In this document: one piece after another, positions 25,301 through 38,526 of the stretch
How positions within the stretch are numbered: position 1 is the first letter of the stretch
Layout: each line of letters opens with the position of its first letter
From: Takifugu bimaculatus
Lineage: Eukaryota > Chordata > Actinopteri > Tetraodontiformes > Tetraodontidae
Length of the DNA stretch: 64,000 nt
Direction of reading: 5' to 3'
NCBI GenBank assembly: GCA_004026145.2
Contig: CP034985.2
Coordinates: 13,347,195-13,411,194, forward strand
The notes under the pieces: model-generated
The model's input: the letters and a program-made list of their open reading frames with translations, nothing else
Database searches by the model: none
Told to the model about the DNA's origin: nothing
Translations under genes and position numbers: made by a program

Positions 25301-28300
25301 GAGGCGATCCACTTGGCCCTCGGCAGGGCTCACTCGTTGGCTAACCCTTATCCAGAGACTGGCTTTAGTACGGCCACTCTGCTGGGACAAAACTGCACCA
25401 AGTATGGAGACAGGCCTCCGAGGGATGCCGTGGCAGCGGCACATCAACCCCGCAGTGGGACCCAGAGTCCGCACAGCCCGAGGACACCCCAGAGGACGCC
25501 TCAAACCCTGAGACGGAGGGGGCCCAAGCTGCCCAATTACAACATGGATCGCTGGGTTGAGGAGCAACAGCAGCTGGTTGCCTCTAAATGTGGCAGCGAT
25601 GGTGTTGCTGTCTACCATCACCATCAGGTACCCCTAAAAGCCTTTCCCATCTAAATCACACATAACATATCCCCAAGTACCCCCCCCAATGTGCTTTATC
25701 AGTAAAGTACATCTTTACGGGTGTGTGTCAGAGAAGCAATGATTCATGGTCCCTAATCGGAACCTATTTGTATCCCAGGGCTGCACGCGCTGTTTAAATG
25801 TACTTGTGCTAATGGAATGGAATCGGGTCGTGATTTACCCTCCTCTTAAAGGCAGACAGTCAAAAAGCACATGTGATCGATATGAGGGGGGGTCATATTT
25901 AACAGGGCAGGTGGTGAAATATGCATTACTGTGATGGAAGCCGCCGCACACGCAGCACGTCTCTCCAAGGGTCCCGAGAAAATCGGAACGAGATTTAGGA
26001 CAATTCAGATGGAAACCAGTGCAAGTTAAATATATTATACAAGATAAATATATACAAGAAAAATATATACAAGATAAATAATTCTAGGAAAATCATTTAT
26101 TAGTTAATCAGTTAAAGGACGGTTAAAGGACTTTCTGAGAGAAAGGTAGACCACTCACCACCTGTCTAAACATTTAGTTTTTCCACGTCGCTCTCAAAAC
26201 AATATTGCAATTATGTGAATGATTTCGATAATTACAGTAGCATTACTGTTTGAAAACGACTCAGCCCAAAAACGCATTGTCATCCAAGTCATGCTAACGT
26301 GAGTTTAATTAGCTACATGATACAAATCTGCTAGCGACAGCAGGCCGATCAACAGTTGCCAGCTGGAATTAATTGTCCGTTGTTTTCCTAAATGTGTCAG
26401 AATTGAAAGATCCATTGTTTCATGGTAATTTCTTGCACTAGAACATTATCAGCACACTGGGATAGACAAAGAACACACTGTGGCAGTCACTAAAAGGGGT
26501 GTGTCTACAGAGCGGTGTAGTAATTAACCTGTTTTTGTTAAGTGACTCATGTAATTTGATTGAACAATAATGAAACGTCTACTCAGATGGGACCGATCTT
26601 TGTAGAGACTGTATGAGGGATTATCTATGCTGGACCAGCACAGATCAATACAGAGTGAGGACACAAAAGAAGGGCAAATGGAAAGTGCACGAAAAGCAGA
26701 AGACGCCAAGAGGCAAATCGAGTGTCCGTGGCGTTAGAAAGGACGCAAGAGATGGAGGAAAAACGGTGATTTGAAGAGACTAAACAAGAGGCTAGGAAGA
26801 AATTGCAGAAGACGAAAAAAGGTCATGACGGCAGATATGAGTCAAGAAGAGGACAAGAGGAGGAGCATCAGCCCTATACATTATCCATACTAACCCCCCC
26901 TTTTACTAGTCCCCTCCCTGTCGTTTCCATCAGCTCACGTGGTTCTCTTATGGCACTAATTGGCAGTTGATGGTCAGACATTATTAAAAGAAAAAAACTC
27001 GTAGCTAACGTCGTTATCCTGGCCTAAAATGGCCGAGACCTTGATGAGAAAGCATTAAGAGCTCGATTATAAATGCGTCCACTCGAAGGGCTCCAGTGAG
27101 GTTCTGCAACACAGTCAAACTGCATTAGCGGAGCAGAACCTTGCCAAATGTTGGGACGTGACATAAATACGTTCGTTTTTACTGGCACTTCTGATATTAA
27201 AGCAAACAAATTTAAAAGAAAATAATTGTAACATGACTCACTGGACAGCGAGTTTTTAGTGCTATTTTTCTATTATTTCTTTTTTTTAAAGAAGACACCG
27301 TTGGCGCTGCTCTATATATTTGCTAGACTCTGCATGTCACAGACGGAAAGCGCATGTTTTTCTGCGCCCTATTAGCTCGTGAGTCATGTTTCCAACTGGA
27401 GCAGCCGTCACAAACTATTGTTCACCTCACGCGCAGCAGCCAGAGCTGTAATCTGATGGTTTCTGTTTAACCCGCCGTGTTCCCGGCCTGGATGCCCTAC
27501 TTAGCCAGATGCACCCCATGTTTGTTGGTCCCAAGTGTAAGTCCCGTGATAATAGCCCCTTTTGGAGTGGGTGCAGGAGCACAATTATAGATTTGGATTT
27601 TTATAATGAGCTTTCTTTCCTGGCAGGCTGCAGATGCTGCCGTGCTGGGCAGCCGTGATGCTGGGATTGTGCAGACTAGCTCGAAGATACCTCCTATATC
27701 CAGGGTGGTGAACATCGCTAACACCGCTGCTATGTCCCTTCTAGCCAAGTAACTACATCCAGGCTAACACAGCAACTCTCTGCATCAGAAAACTGGTTTT
27801 GTTGCGTTGATTCGACCACCTTTCTTCCCCATAGGGCTGCTGAGAAGCTCAACCTGACACTGAGGAAAAAAGGCCAAGCTTCCGATTCAGCTTCTGCTCA
27901 TCTCTCCACCTGCTTCAGGGAGCTGATCCAGAAAAGCCCACCACCCGTGCCCTCCTGCCTGCTGCAAGCTGCCACTAGAACCAAAGACTCGCCAAATGTT
28001 GGCAAGGTACCGGGTGTCAGATTCCTGTAGATTCGTGCATATCTTTTAGAATTTTACCAACATTTTGCAACCACTAGTAGTGCTGGGAAATAAAAGGGGG
28101 AAAATTTAGATCCACAGCGTGAAGCATCTTTATTGCCCTCTAGTGGTCGAATTGAACGATAATGCTCAATGACTAAATTATCATTTGTCCACATCAACAG
28201 TCTCATTAAACCTTAAAACTTTAGTTTTATTCCAGGCTCCACTTCAAAGTCTGTTTGAAAGTCTCAGTCTGCCATACTGCCCAAATTCATTTACAGGTCC

Positions 28301-31300
28301 ATACCTTCATCACAAGAACCGAACAAGAACCTCGGAAGTGTTTTTTTGACCACTCTAGCTGCAGTTTAAAGAGATCACAGTCAATTTGGAGGAGATCCTA
28401 TATCCCTTCTTCTGGGTGATATGATGTAATGCGGAGCTAATGCCTCCATCTTGTTCCTCCCCTTGTCTGCGTTCACCTCCTCTGGGAGAAACCGGGAAGA
28501 TCAATATGGCTGCCATCCTTTCCCCCCATGTTGCAGATAGATGCACTCTTGGGCTCGGGCTAGAGTTTCAGAGAGGGGGCTCGGATGGACCCCGCTGTCG
28601 GCCACGCCTGCGCCAGTGAGCACTCAGATCCCAGCACACGTGCATGCCAGATTATATCTGAAAAAAAGGGTTTCCTCTTTTGCGTGAAAGTCTCTTTTGA
28701 ATAATTCAACCCTCATGAATAGAGTTTGACACGTGTTCGATAGCATTAGGGAAACCTTTTCTTGCATAAGGTAGAAAAATTATGAGGCCGGAGCGGAAAG
28801 AAACACGGCGGACAGAATATAGATCTCAGGTTTTCAAGCTGTCGATGATGTCATTGTATTGTTGAGCAGTCCTGGACAATTTCAATGAAACCATATTCAG
28901 TTTTTCATGACGTGACTACCTACAGTCTGGAAAACCTGAATCCTGATTAAGGATGATGTTATAACTGGCTTATAAGCAATAATGGAGCACACTGTAGGGC
29001 AAGCGCGGCCTCGTCCTGGCTCAGACGGAGACGTATGAGCCTTGTTAAATGCTGTCAGTGTCAGCAGATAATTTGATTTTAGACCTTAAACCTTCTCAAA
29101 CCAAAGGCTTCCCATACAGAACTGCATTAAGCAATTAATGTCATGACATGAGGAAATGTAGCAGGCGGCCTGCATCCCTACGCAGCCACAAGTGAACGTC
29201 TGATTTCACTTGTAACTCAATCATCTGGCTGTCTCGCAAAGCCCCAAAACACTCTGTTTTTATCTCAATTTAAGTTTTTTTTTTTACTTCCACAAATTGG
29301 TTAATGGCCATGAAGCGAGAGGGGGAAAATCCACATGAGCAAATGGGCACAAAGTCATCGGCTGGAAACAATGATAGCAACAAAGTGCTTCGACGGGAGG
29401 CCACATCCCAACCTGCAAATCCAAGTTCTTTTAGTTTGCAAAATAATTTATTTTCCTAAACACTCCATAAAGCCCCATAAACCAACAAACACATCATTTA
29501 GCTTGTAGCGAATGTGCTAACTCGGCTCAGGTCTACAGAAATGCATCGTTTTATTCTCAGCTCACAGGGAAAAAACATTTCCCACAGTTATTCTGATTTA
29601 TATTCCTGTCCGCTGAAAAGATATTTATGATTCAGCTGTTAACTGCATCTAAAAGAACTCTTTCATCGTAACAGGTAAAAGTCGTGCTGCGGGTTAGCCC
29701 CGCGTCGTCAGATAGCCAAGGCCAGCCACCGGTTCTCAGGATCGACTCATCCAAGAAGCGAGTTAGCATAATGGAAACATTTGGCAGAAACCACCAACGT
29801 GCTACGATGACACTTGGCAGAGATGGCAAAATTCTTCACAAGAGCTTCAGTCTGGACTGCGCCTATCCTCCAGAAACAAGCCAGGTTTGGTTCATACAGA
29901 GGTTTTTTCAATGCTGTTATTGCTCATTTGTTTATTTATTAGCAGGCTAATCTCAGGCAATGGCCACACATGTAGCTGTGGTGAGGCTGCAATGTGCACT
30001 ATTTGAATGACTAACTCCTCCTCTGTCATTAGCCTGGTTTTGTCTGCTCCTCTGTGACCTGAAAACTGGTCGGACATCGAGTCCCTGTATTACTTTCCCC
30101 CCCCCCGAGCGTACCGTATCTGAGCCCGGGAGGGATCGGTACGCGTCCCTCATCTACTCTGGTTTCACCAGCCGTGCTCCTGGTGAATCATGAGACGCTC
30201 GCTGTCCTTTGTTCTCACCGACCAGGCCGAGGTGTGTGCAGGCGTCTTGGGTGATGTCATCCGCTGCGTGCTCAGCGGCAACGATGGATGTGTTCTGGGT
30301 TTGGGATGCACTGATGTAGGTGAGTAATTGATCCTTGCGAAGGGGCCACGGGTTAAAATCCTCAGAAGAGAGTGGGAAGCTTTTACCCCCCCCCCCCTCC
30401 ATTTTGCTGGCCCGGTCCCACCATCATTCACTCATACTTAAAGTCATTCATGCTTCACATGTCAGGTCGTACATGTGAGTATGAATCAGTTATAAAGATA
30501 AATGTGTATAATGGAGATTACAGCTAAAGACATGTATTTTTTTTTATTTTTGATAGCTTTTAAAAGAGAGCAAAGAGAATAATGAAGGAAAATAAAATGA
30601 GAAACATTCAGTCCATATAGAACCGTCCTGCCTGTATTACTCTTAGAGGGGACTGCAGAAGAATGGGGACAAATAGTTGCTATTAGAAAGATGGACCGCT
30701 TAACATCGGTAAAAAGGTTTAAAAGATTTGTCTCACACACACACGCGCGCACACACGCACACACACACACACACACACACGGAGAGTAAGGACGGGCTCT
30801 CCTTGGAGCTGCTTTTTTCAATGTGATGCCACTGTCCGTAAATCTGATTGAATTACTTGGCCGATGCAAACGGCATGTGGCCTGCAGCCAGGGGATATCA
30901 ATCTCCTGCACAGAATACTCTTCTTTCTGAATAACGGCAGGCTGCTTGGCCCTTAATTCGAGTAAACCAATTCTCCTATCCTCATTCAATTATAGTTTAA
31001 GGGAAGGTAAAACAGGCCTATAATCCAAAACCAATGTGGGGCAAAAGTGCACTCACAGTGTGGCACTGGGCCATAATAGAATTTATATGTGTTTGTGGGT
31101 GTGTTTCTGTAAAATTGGACTTGTTTTTTTTTTGGTGAATTTAGGACTCTAGTAAGCTAGCACTCTAGCTGGGGAGGAACACTGAAAATTGCAGATTTCC
31201 ATTGTTGACGCTGCGGAAGATATTTAAACATGCTATAATTCCTCACTAAAATGCACAAGAAGGTGGGGTTTATGACTTATAATGCAGCCCACCACCAGAG

Positions 31301-34300
31301 GGAGCTCAAGATGTTGTGCCGGCACCTTTTATTCAATTAATAATCTGCCTCGTTTGTAGCTGACCTGCATGTATTTGTGTGCTCTGTGCTTCTCCTCAGG
31401 CTCCTGGTCCAGCATGGTGGGGAGTGGTGAAAGCGTCCAGAAGCTCGGGCTGATTCCAGTGCGCCATCTCCTGGCTCTACGCTGCCATCGAGCGGCGACG
31501 GGAGAAGACCTGGACCTGACCTGACAGTGTCGGTATCTGCACTGGAGCTGTGCTGTGGGGAGGAGGACACACTGAGGGATCTGCTGGGAGAAGTGGCCCC
31601 ATCGTTAGGCAGCATCCATGACAGCCCAAAGGCTCACATTAAAATCCAAGAAGACCCTGTTTATGGGATTCAGGTAGAGGAAAAACATTTTTTATTATGA
31701 ATAACTGAGCTCCTTCTGACTAATGAAAAATACAATCCAGATGAGTCTTTGCTGCCCAGTTGGCTTTGATCTTTGCTGCTGATAACTCACAACCTTCTGG
31801 CTGCGCCTCACTGGAAATATATGAAAGACTTAATTTGAGGTGTTACTTTAAAGATGTTCTAAACGTTTAGGCCACTAAAAACCTTATTGTCCACTGATCA
31901 AACCAATGAGCTGCTGTTTTTCTATCCTTACAGCTGCGGAACCATAACCGGGTGAAGGCGCCGACCGCCGAGAGAGCGGCGTCGCTCCTGGACTCGGCTA
32001 TAGCAGCACGTCGGCACAGTGACTTCATTACTTACTTGTCTGACAGCTCCATTATGTTCTTCACCCTCCACATCCAGCCCCCGCGTGCAGAGAGCAGCAC
32101 TATCGGCAAAGGTTGTGATCAATTATTAAATTACAAGATGCAGCAGGTCCCTTCGTTCTCCCTCCCTCCCCCATAAATTATTTTCCAGCTATGCCTAAAT
32201 TCACAGCTCTTGAATGAGGAGGTGTAAAATTTAATTAGTACGTCTAAACTCCTTCTGTCTGAAACCCACAGGCTTGCGTGGCCCCACTAAGCTGACCATG
32301 ATCGATGTCTGTAGTGGAATCAGAGGAATGAGCAAAAATAAGCTTCCATATTCTGAACTGGGCTCGACCGTCGTCTCGCTTCTGAGTGGACACAGAACCA
32401 TCCCCAACAAGTAAGAATGGAACAGAAGAGAGAATTAACTATAAACATGTTGCACAAGACGTCTTGATGCTGAGGAAACTACCGTACCTCACGGTTTTTG
32501 AAACAAAGTTGAGGCCCTGCTGTTGAGCTGCCTTAGGCCGCTCCATAGTTCCTACTGATGATGATGGCTAGTTGGCCAGTTCCTTCAAATGGACACTCAA
32601 AGAACTCAGATGTTTGTGCTCTGTTTTCCTTTGTTTGTATTTCCCATAGGGGCAGTAAACTGGGTATGCTCCTTCGAGATTCCCTGGGCCGCGTAAACTG
32701 TCATACCACAGTAGTGGCAGAGGTTACCGATTCCCTGTCACACCTTCAAGAGACCCTCTCCACTATCCAGATGGCTTCTCGTATCCGTAGAACACAAAAA
32801 AGAACAAAGGTATTGCATGTGCAGGTTAGCAACATTCTACAAAGCTACCTAAAGTAGCGTCTTGGGCTGAGAAAAAGAGCGAACCACTAATGGCTTATTC
32901 TTGTGACACATCTTCTCCTAACAGCAGTCCACTTCATGCTCCCCTTCTGCAAGGAGCTTGACTAAAGATTACAGGCGAGGGCCTCTGTCTCTGCGGGCAT
33001 TCCACTCCACCGAAGAAGTTGATGTAGATATCCCCCATTTCAGCTTGCGCAGCTCCAGCAGTGACCAGTCCTGCGATACGGTCATCCAACTGGACTCGGA
33101 GGGTTTGGTCCAGTCCAGAACAACTTCGAGGCTGGCACAACCCGAGTTTGTCCCCATCATACCGTCTCTGCATCCTAACAAGGCCGACATGGATGACCCG
33201 GAGTTCACAGCTCTTCTCCAGGAGCTCCTGAGAATCCCGCAGCTGCAAGGAGAGCGGAAGAACGAGGAAAATGTTCAAGGGAACATCGAAGCGTGTAAAA
33301 CAGATACGAAGGGGAGAGAATGTCTTAAATGTGACACGTTTGCTGAACTTCAAGAGCGTTTGGGCTGTATTGGAAGCGAGACAACAATGGACACATTAAA
33401 GTCTTCTTCCCAAGGTCCTTTGGGAAACAATGCAGCAGGTGAATCACAGCCTGGTGAAGGAAAAAGGCAGACAGACATCGTCAGAAACACAGCAGACCTC
33501 ACTGAGTCAGGGGGTGGGCTGCAGTCAGGCCTCCGTTGCTGAAAAGCCAAATAATGGCGCCTTCCCCGGAGACAGTTTTCAAAGAGAGGATTCTGGTCTG
33601 TACGACTGTGAGGAGTGCAGCACCAACAGTTCTGGTGAGGATCTGCTGAATCAAACGCTTCACAGGACTCGCTGCTCAGAGGTGCACAAACATGAAAGTG
33701 CTCACTCAAACTCTCAGAACTCAGATGTGAATTCTCAGGGTAGTTCCCTCGCAAATCAGAATCCAGCTAAAAAGGAGAGCCCTGGAGCTGCCGACTGGTA
33801 CAAAGCAGACAAAAGATCCTCACCAGTTGGCAAGAGCTCCCCCATATCTCCCTCCTCCTCCTGCTCTGCCTCACACTCTGCTGCTACTGGTATCATCCTC
33901 GAGGAGGCTTTAACGAATAAGCCCAGAGAGGTCCTTGAGGAAATGAAGGCCACTATTACAGTGACTGTACAGCAGCCCCTGGACCTAAAAGGTCAAGATG
34001 AACTTGTCTTCTCTATGGTGGAAGAGGTGACCATCAGTGGAGGAATGAAGAGAGGGAGGGCAGGAGGGAACATTATCTGTATCAGAGATGGTGTGCAGTC
34101 ACTTGAACAGGTTCAGGGCTCAGTCAGCACTCAACCCATCAGGATAATCAGCAATGTTGGTGACGAAACCGTAGCAGCAGGTTCCACTGATACAGACAAA
34201 AGCTCTGCAATTCAGGCTCAGTCTGAAGAAACAAAGGAAGAACAGCCCCACTGTCCCCCCAGGAGGGAAAAGAGGTACTTGCCCTCATTTATTAATCCTA

Positions 34301-36863
34301 TGCTGATGAACACAGATGTGGACTTTGAGTTGAACGAGCCAGAAGAAAAAGAAAGTTCTCTTGGTTCACTCACGCCCCAATCTGGACTAAGAGGGATTCA
34401 ACTCAAAGGAAAAGAGGAGGGAAAATCTCCTGAGGGACGGGTTAGGATGCCAAAAACATCCTGAGGTGTGTGATTCACCGTTGAGCCAAACGTGTCATGA
34501 CTCGGTGATGTTGGGAGATTTGAGATTCAGTGACAAATCTGTAGAAAAAGTGTGCGGTAAGCGGCCAAGAGCCACAGACAATAGCCACCCGAGAGACAGG
34601 GAGCGTGTTAATCCCAGTAAACCCCCCAGAATCTCAGAGGAGGTAGAAATGTGTTCCAGGCGTGGTAGGAATGACCCCAAGAGAATCGGTGTTACACCTG
34701 GTTGCCAGGAAACCTCCTACGCTTCCATTAAAGCAGGGAGTTTACCGAGAGTCTGGCACAATGCCAACTACCAGGACTTCTACCGTGGCGGTTACACGCC
34801 AGACAGCCTCGGAGAGCTGAGGGGGGTGACATCATCCACCCCATGCAGCCCAGACGTGACTCTGAAGAGGCGGCAGCGAATGCAGCACTCACCAGCCAAC
34901 CACAGCGTCCTTGTCTCCTCGAGTCAGAAACACGGAGCAGAGTACAAACAGCATGTTAACAGCAAGCTTTCCAGAAAGAGTGTTGAGACTCTGTGTGAGA
35001 CTTCAAGTCTGAGGGTGAACCAGGTGAGCGGGAGGCTGAAGTCGCCCACCGAGGACAGACTGTTCAACGTCAAACTGGAGCAGCTGGTCACCCGGAGCAA
35101 TTCCCTGGGTAGAACACCCAGGGACTTCCCAACTCTGGGTAGAGACAGTAGTAGCACTTCTATGAGCTCCAAGGGGAGCTCCAAAGAAAGTACTGAGGGG
35201 GCTTTTAAGGGGGGGTTTAAAGGACTTAAAGAAGGAGATTGTACTTTACCAAGGGCAAGTAGGAGCCCCAGAAAGAATCGATCTGACCAGAGCTATCATT
35301 TCTTTCCCTTTGACGAAGCTGTAGCTCCGCCTGCTAAGCATGCCCACCCCAAGCTCTCAGCTGTGGGGAAACTCAAGATGGCCTGTGGGCCCAAAGTCCG
35401 CCGGCTGTCTGCCCCCAGCATCAAGAACCTCAGCCTCACTCGCAAAAGCGTGCAGCAGTCCGTAAACCGCAGTGACAGTCTTTCCCCAGATAGTAAATCT
35501 GTCAGCTTTGAGCGGACCTCCTCCTTTCTCTCCTCGTCCCCCCCGCGTTCTTTTCGCTCCATCAGTCGGACTCCAAGTCAAAGCTCAACGAGCTCATCTA
35601 CAAAATGTGCCATCCAGGGGTTTGTTAATGGCCGGATATCAGACCTGCTTAAAGACAGGCCCGGCAGCCCCATTTCAGGAGGACTGGACCAAATGGCCGC
35701 CCTTCCCTCGCCATACAGCCGGTTGACCTCGCCACGTATGCCCGATCACTCGAGTGGGCACGCAAGTGACACCACAAGTGTCCTGAGTGGAGATTTACCC
35801 CCGGCCATGGGGAAGACGTCCCTGTATTTCTCCGGCAGGAACAGCATGGTGAGCAGCGGCTACGACAGCATGGTCCGGGACAGCGAGGCCACCGGAAGCG
35901 GCGCCTCGGTCCGCAACTCCGCCAGCGACAGGAGCGGTTCTCTTCTTAGTTTGTCTCGCAGCAGCCGATCGTCACGGAGACGAGGCCACTCGGGTAAATC
36001 ACCTGGAAAGACTGGCTTCTTGTGAATGAGATGGTCCCAAATGTTAAAGGAAACAAATACGTTCGGCATTCAGACGATAATCCAACATTTTTGAGTAACT
36101 GAACTGTTTTAATGTATTTCACTTTTTGTACATTTTCTAGAATCCATGCATGATTACACACTTGAGTGTACAGACTTTTGTAAGGCTCCAAAGCTCTAAA
36201 GTCCGAAATACAATCCTAACAATGTAAAGTGTTGAATCATATGTAATCTGGAAAATCCATATGGAATATTTCATGTAAATCCGGACCAGTGAAGTTGAGT
36301 AAATTAAAGGAAACGAGGTTCACGTGGAGCAAAGATCTGCAGTGCCTCATTTCTTAAATAAATGATCGGCATCATACATTTTGGGTTGTAATTTGACCAC
36401 ATAACATATTAATGTGACAATAATTGGAGATGACACACACCTAGTTTCCCTCACACCACTGAAAGCCTAATTGTGTAGGTCTCATTATTAATATATGAAG
36501 CCAATGCTGCGAGTTCGATGGCCACAGACGCTGGCTAATGCACAGAGAACCTCCAGGTCCACAAAATCAAATAAAGAATAAAGAAAACGATAAACTCATC
36601 TAAGTCCTCATGGAAGCGTCACCGGCTTGGATTTTCCTTCATGTTTTCCTGTAATTGCAAACTCAGTTAATCTGAGGCAACTTGAAAATATTGACTTTAA
36701 AGAAGATGGCAGCCACAAACTAGCAGCATTAGCCTTCAGGCTCCTCGTAGCACCACATGACCAAGGCCATTTAGCAGATCAGGAGATCCCAGAGACCTTT
36801 GAGATCAAAATCTGCAAGAGAGAGGATGTACGGCGGATTCAGGATCGAGCCGGTGCTGGCTAA
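22372..36863 (+). CDS. kif26b: KIF26B-like atypical kinesin, with four frame breaks and a short C-terminus
   Basis: Thirteen coding exons: 22372-22425, 22615-22944, 25166-25627, 27627-27748, 27835-28006, 29675-29884, 30226-30319, 31400-31673, 31934-32111, 32272-32410, 32650-32809, 32925-35993, 36775-36863; phases agree, about 1782 aa (human KIF26B about 2100). Exon 1 reads MSSLTGRGDRFPARVTDW, resembling the KIF26B start. Two CxxC segments (CCEKCSATL, CGACNVNL) precede the motor, which runs from VKVVLRV to SRIRRTQKRTK. The P-loop position reads GCTDVGSWSS and switch II reads MIDVCSGI. The 3-kb exon encodes the Ser-rich tail with family blocks (PEFVPIIP, LKCDTFAELQERL, EDSGLYDCEEC, LSGDLPPAMGKTSLYF, SMVRDSEATGS). 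The last exon has ETFEIKICKREDV and then stops, without the family's C-terminal coiled coil. KIF26 proteins bind microtubules without normal motor ATPase activity and act in cell polarity and kidney or axon morphogenesis. Extra bases: near 31459, 31511, within 33430-33540, and 34452-34456. Synteny favours KIF26B over KIF26A. Confidence 0.9.
26030..26085. repeat. Short AT-rich tandem repeat in kif26b intron
   Basis: About three copies of a 17-18 bp unit related to ATATACAAGATAAAT. Confidence 0.6.
30733..30780. repeat. CA microsatellite in kif26b intron 7
   Basis: (CA)n with a CGCGCG interruption, about 48 bp. Confidence 0.9.
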
Positions 36864-38300
36864 CAGGCGATGGCTCAGTGGTTTGTCTGTAGGCTAGCAG
36901 GTATTTTAGCAAGAATTGTCTGGACGTTCTGAATATAAGCCAAGTTAACTTTATGGCTGCCACCTTCACAAATCAAATCAGCTGTTTTGGGAATATCAGG
37001 TTCAAAACCTGAGTCAAATTCAACATGTTAACCTGGATTAGCTCTTGCTGGCTAATACAACGACCTTATTAAGCAAAAAAGTGAATCAGAAGTGGTGGAT
37101 ATTAGCTATTTTTTATCTTTGCAAACAATAGAAGCAGCGTAGGTTTGCACTGATTTGTGTTAGATTATAAAAATATCAGGATGTTGTTTGTATAAGTGAA
37201 GAATAAATAAATAAATAACCTTATGCGCTGTGCTGTTGCACTATGGTGACGTAATGTCCCAGCGCTGGACGGTCTGGCCCCAGGAGACCGTCCCCCGCCT
37301 CCACCAGTTTCAGGCGCCGCAAATTTGATACAATTTTAATGACCTCACAGGGGGAAACTGGGTCAATGCTACAGCAAAGGACAAAGAGGAAGGATGGAAG
37401 GAGCACAAGGTGTTGATAACAGAAGAAAATACACAGAAAGAAATCATTTTTGTTTCCCATTTGTCTTTTAAAAGTGTTATGCATGAAAGATTTAAACTAA
37501 AGCAGTGAGTTGAGCAGCACTGTGCATTTTTAGGGTCTCATGTGGTTCAGGTTTAGAGCATCGTCCTCACAATCTCTGAGGCCAAATTAACCTACCTGAG
37601 GAGCAGGCGGGAGCGCAACAACCTCCCAAAATATCCTTTACCTTCCCGCTCATGTATCCCTGGATGCTCTGCTGCAGTTGGCTTTTGGAAGACTTTCCAG
37701 GTTGATACCTCAGTTGAAGACCTGACACGTCAGCAAAAGATGATCACAATTCATGATCATAACTTTGAGTGATTATTATGACATAAGATGATGTTTCCAT
37801 TCAGAACTGCTAATTCCTAATTCTGACTCTTTTCTTACAATTCTGACTTAATAAATGATCAGTTTATGAAGAATAATCCTCAATTGTGGTTGTTATTGTC
37901 CATACTGAAGCAATTCCTGTAAATGGCTGTGAAACCTATGAGGATGACAAAGGATTGATGATGATGATGATGATGATGATGATCAATAAACTGCAGCAGA
38001 ATTTAAAAATATGGATTCTGGTCTCAGTGATTTTCAGAGCTTCGTGGTTCTGAAGCCACTGAGCCAGTTAGAGAAAATGGACCATGATCCGTAGTCAATG
38101 AGGAGGGTCATCATGATGGTGATCATGACGGGACTTTTCTCCCCCCACAGAATTATACGGAAAATGTTTAAGTTGATGTAATTTTTTAACCTTTTTAAAA
38201 AACTAAATAATAAATTCTGTCATGAGTGACAGAAATGTTTCATTTTTTCTACAAAAAAAAAATCATTTTAGGGTAATCCTTCCTTTAACGTCTTAACGCG
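36864..38300. other. kif26b 3' flank and intergenic region
   Basis: AT-rich, no coding exon recognised. A run of AATAAATAAATAAATAA at about 37.2 kb holds several polyadenylation hexamers and is a plausible kif26b 3' end. No sequence resembling the missing KIF26 coiled coil (blocks such as KLKILEHRQQRI) is seen in any frame. A (GAT)n repeat lies at 37.96 kb. Confidence 0.5.
37955..37983. repeat. (GAT/ATG)n trinucleotide repeat
   Basis: About nine uninterrupted ATG/GAT units. Confidence 0.9.
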
Positions 38301-38301
38301 T

Positions 38302-38333
38302 GTCACGTGACCACATCAGCCGGTTACGTAACC
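38302..38333 (+). promoter_or_regulatory. E-box palindrome next to D-box palindrome, probable cnst promoter
   Basis: GTCACGTGAC (38302-38311) is a perfect palindromic E-box (USF, MITF/TFE and CLOCK type). Ten bases on, GGTTACGTAACC (38322-38333) is a perfect palindrome containing the PAR-bZIP/NFIL3 D-box TTACGTAA. They lie just upstream of a GC-rich stretch that ends in a strong splice donor (38526/38527). Function is inferred from motif quality and position. Confidence 0.5.
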
Positions 38334-38339
38334 GCAGAT

Positions 38340-38526
38340 TCGCCGCAGCAGCAGTGTCGCGAGGCGACCTGAAGGTGTCGCTGTCCGCCGCGCTCTTCAT
38401 AGCCAGGAAAAATAGCCCGGATTGGGAGGTAAACAAGAACCAAGACGGAGTCTCGGAGGCGGACAGATGACAGGACGAGCTCCGCGAGGATGTGACTGCT
38501 GGTGCTGGGATCGTCATCATCCAGAG
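38340..38526 (+). other. Candidate non-coding first exon of cnst
   Basis: GC- and CpG-rich sequence between the E-box/D-box pair and a strong donor, CCAGAG|GTGAGTCC. No plus-strand ATG opens a convincing frame into cnst exon 1 at 40156, so it would be 5' UTR. The start is approximate. Confidence 0.35.
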
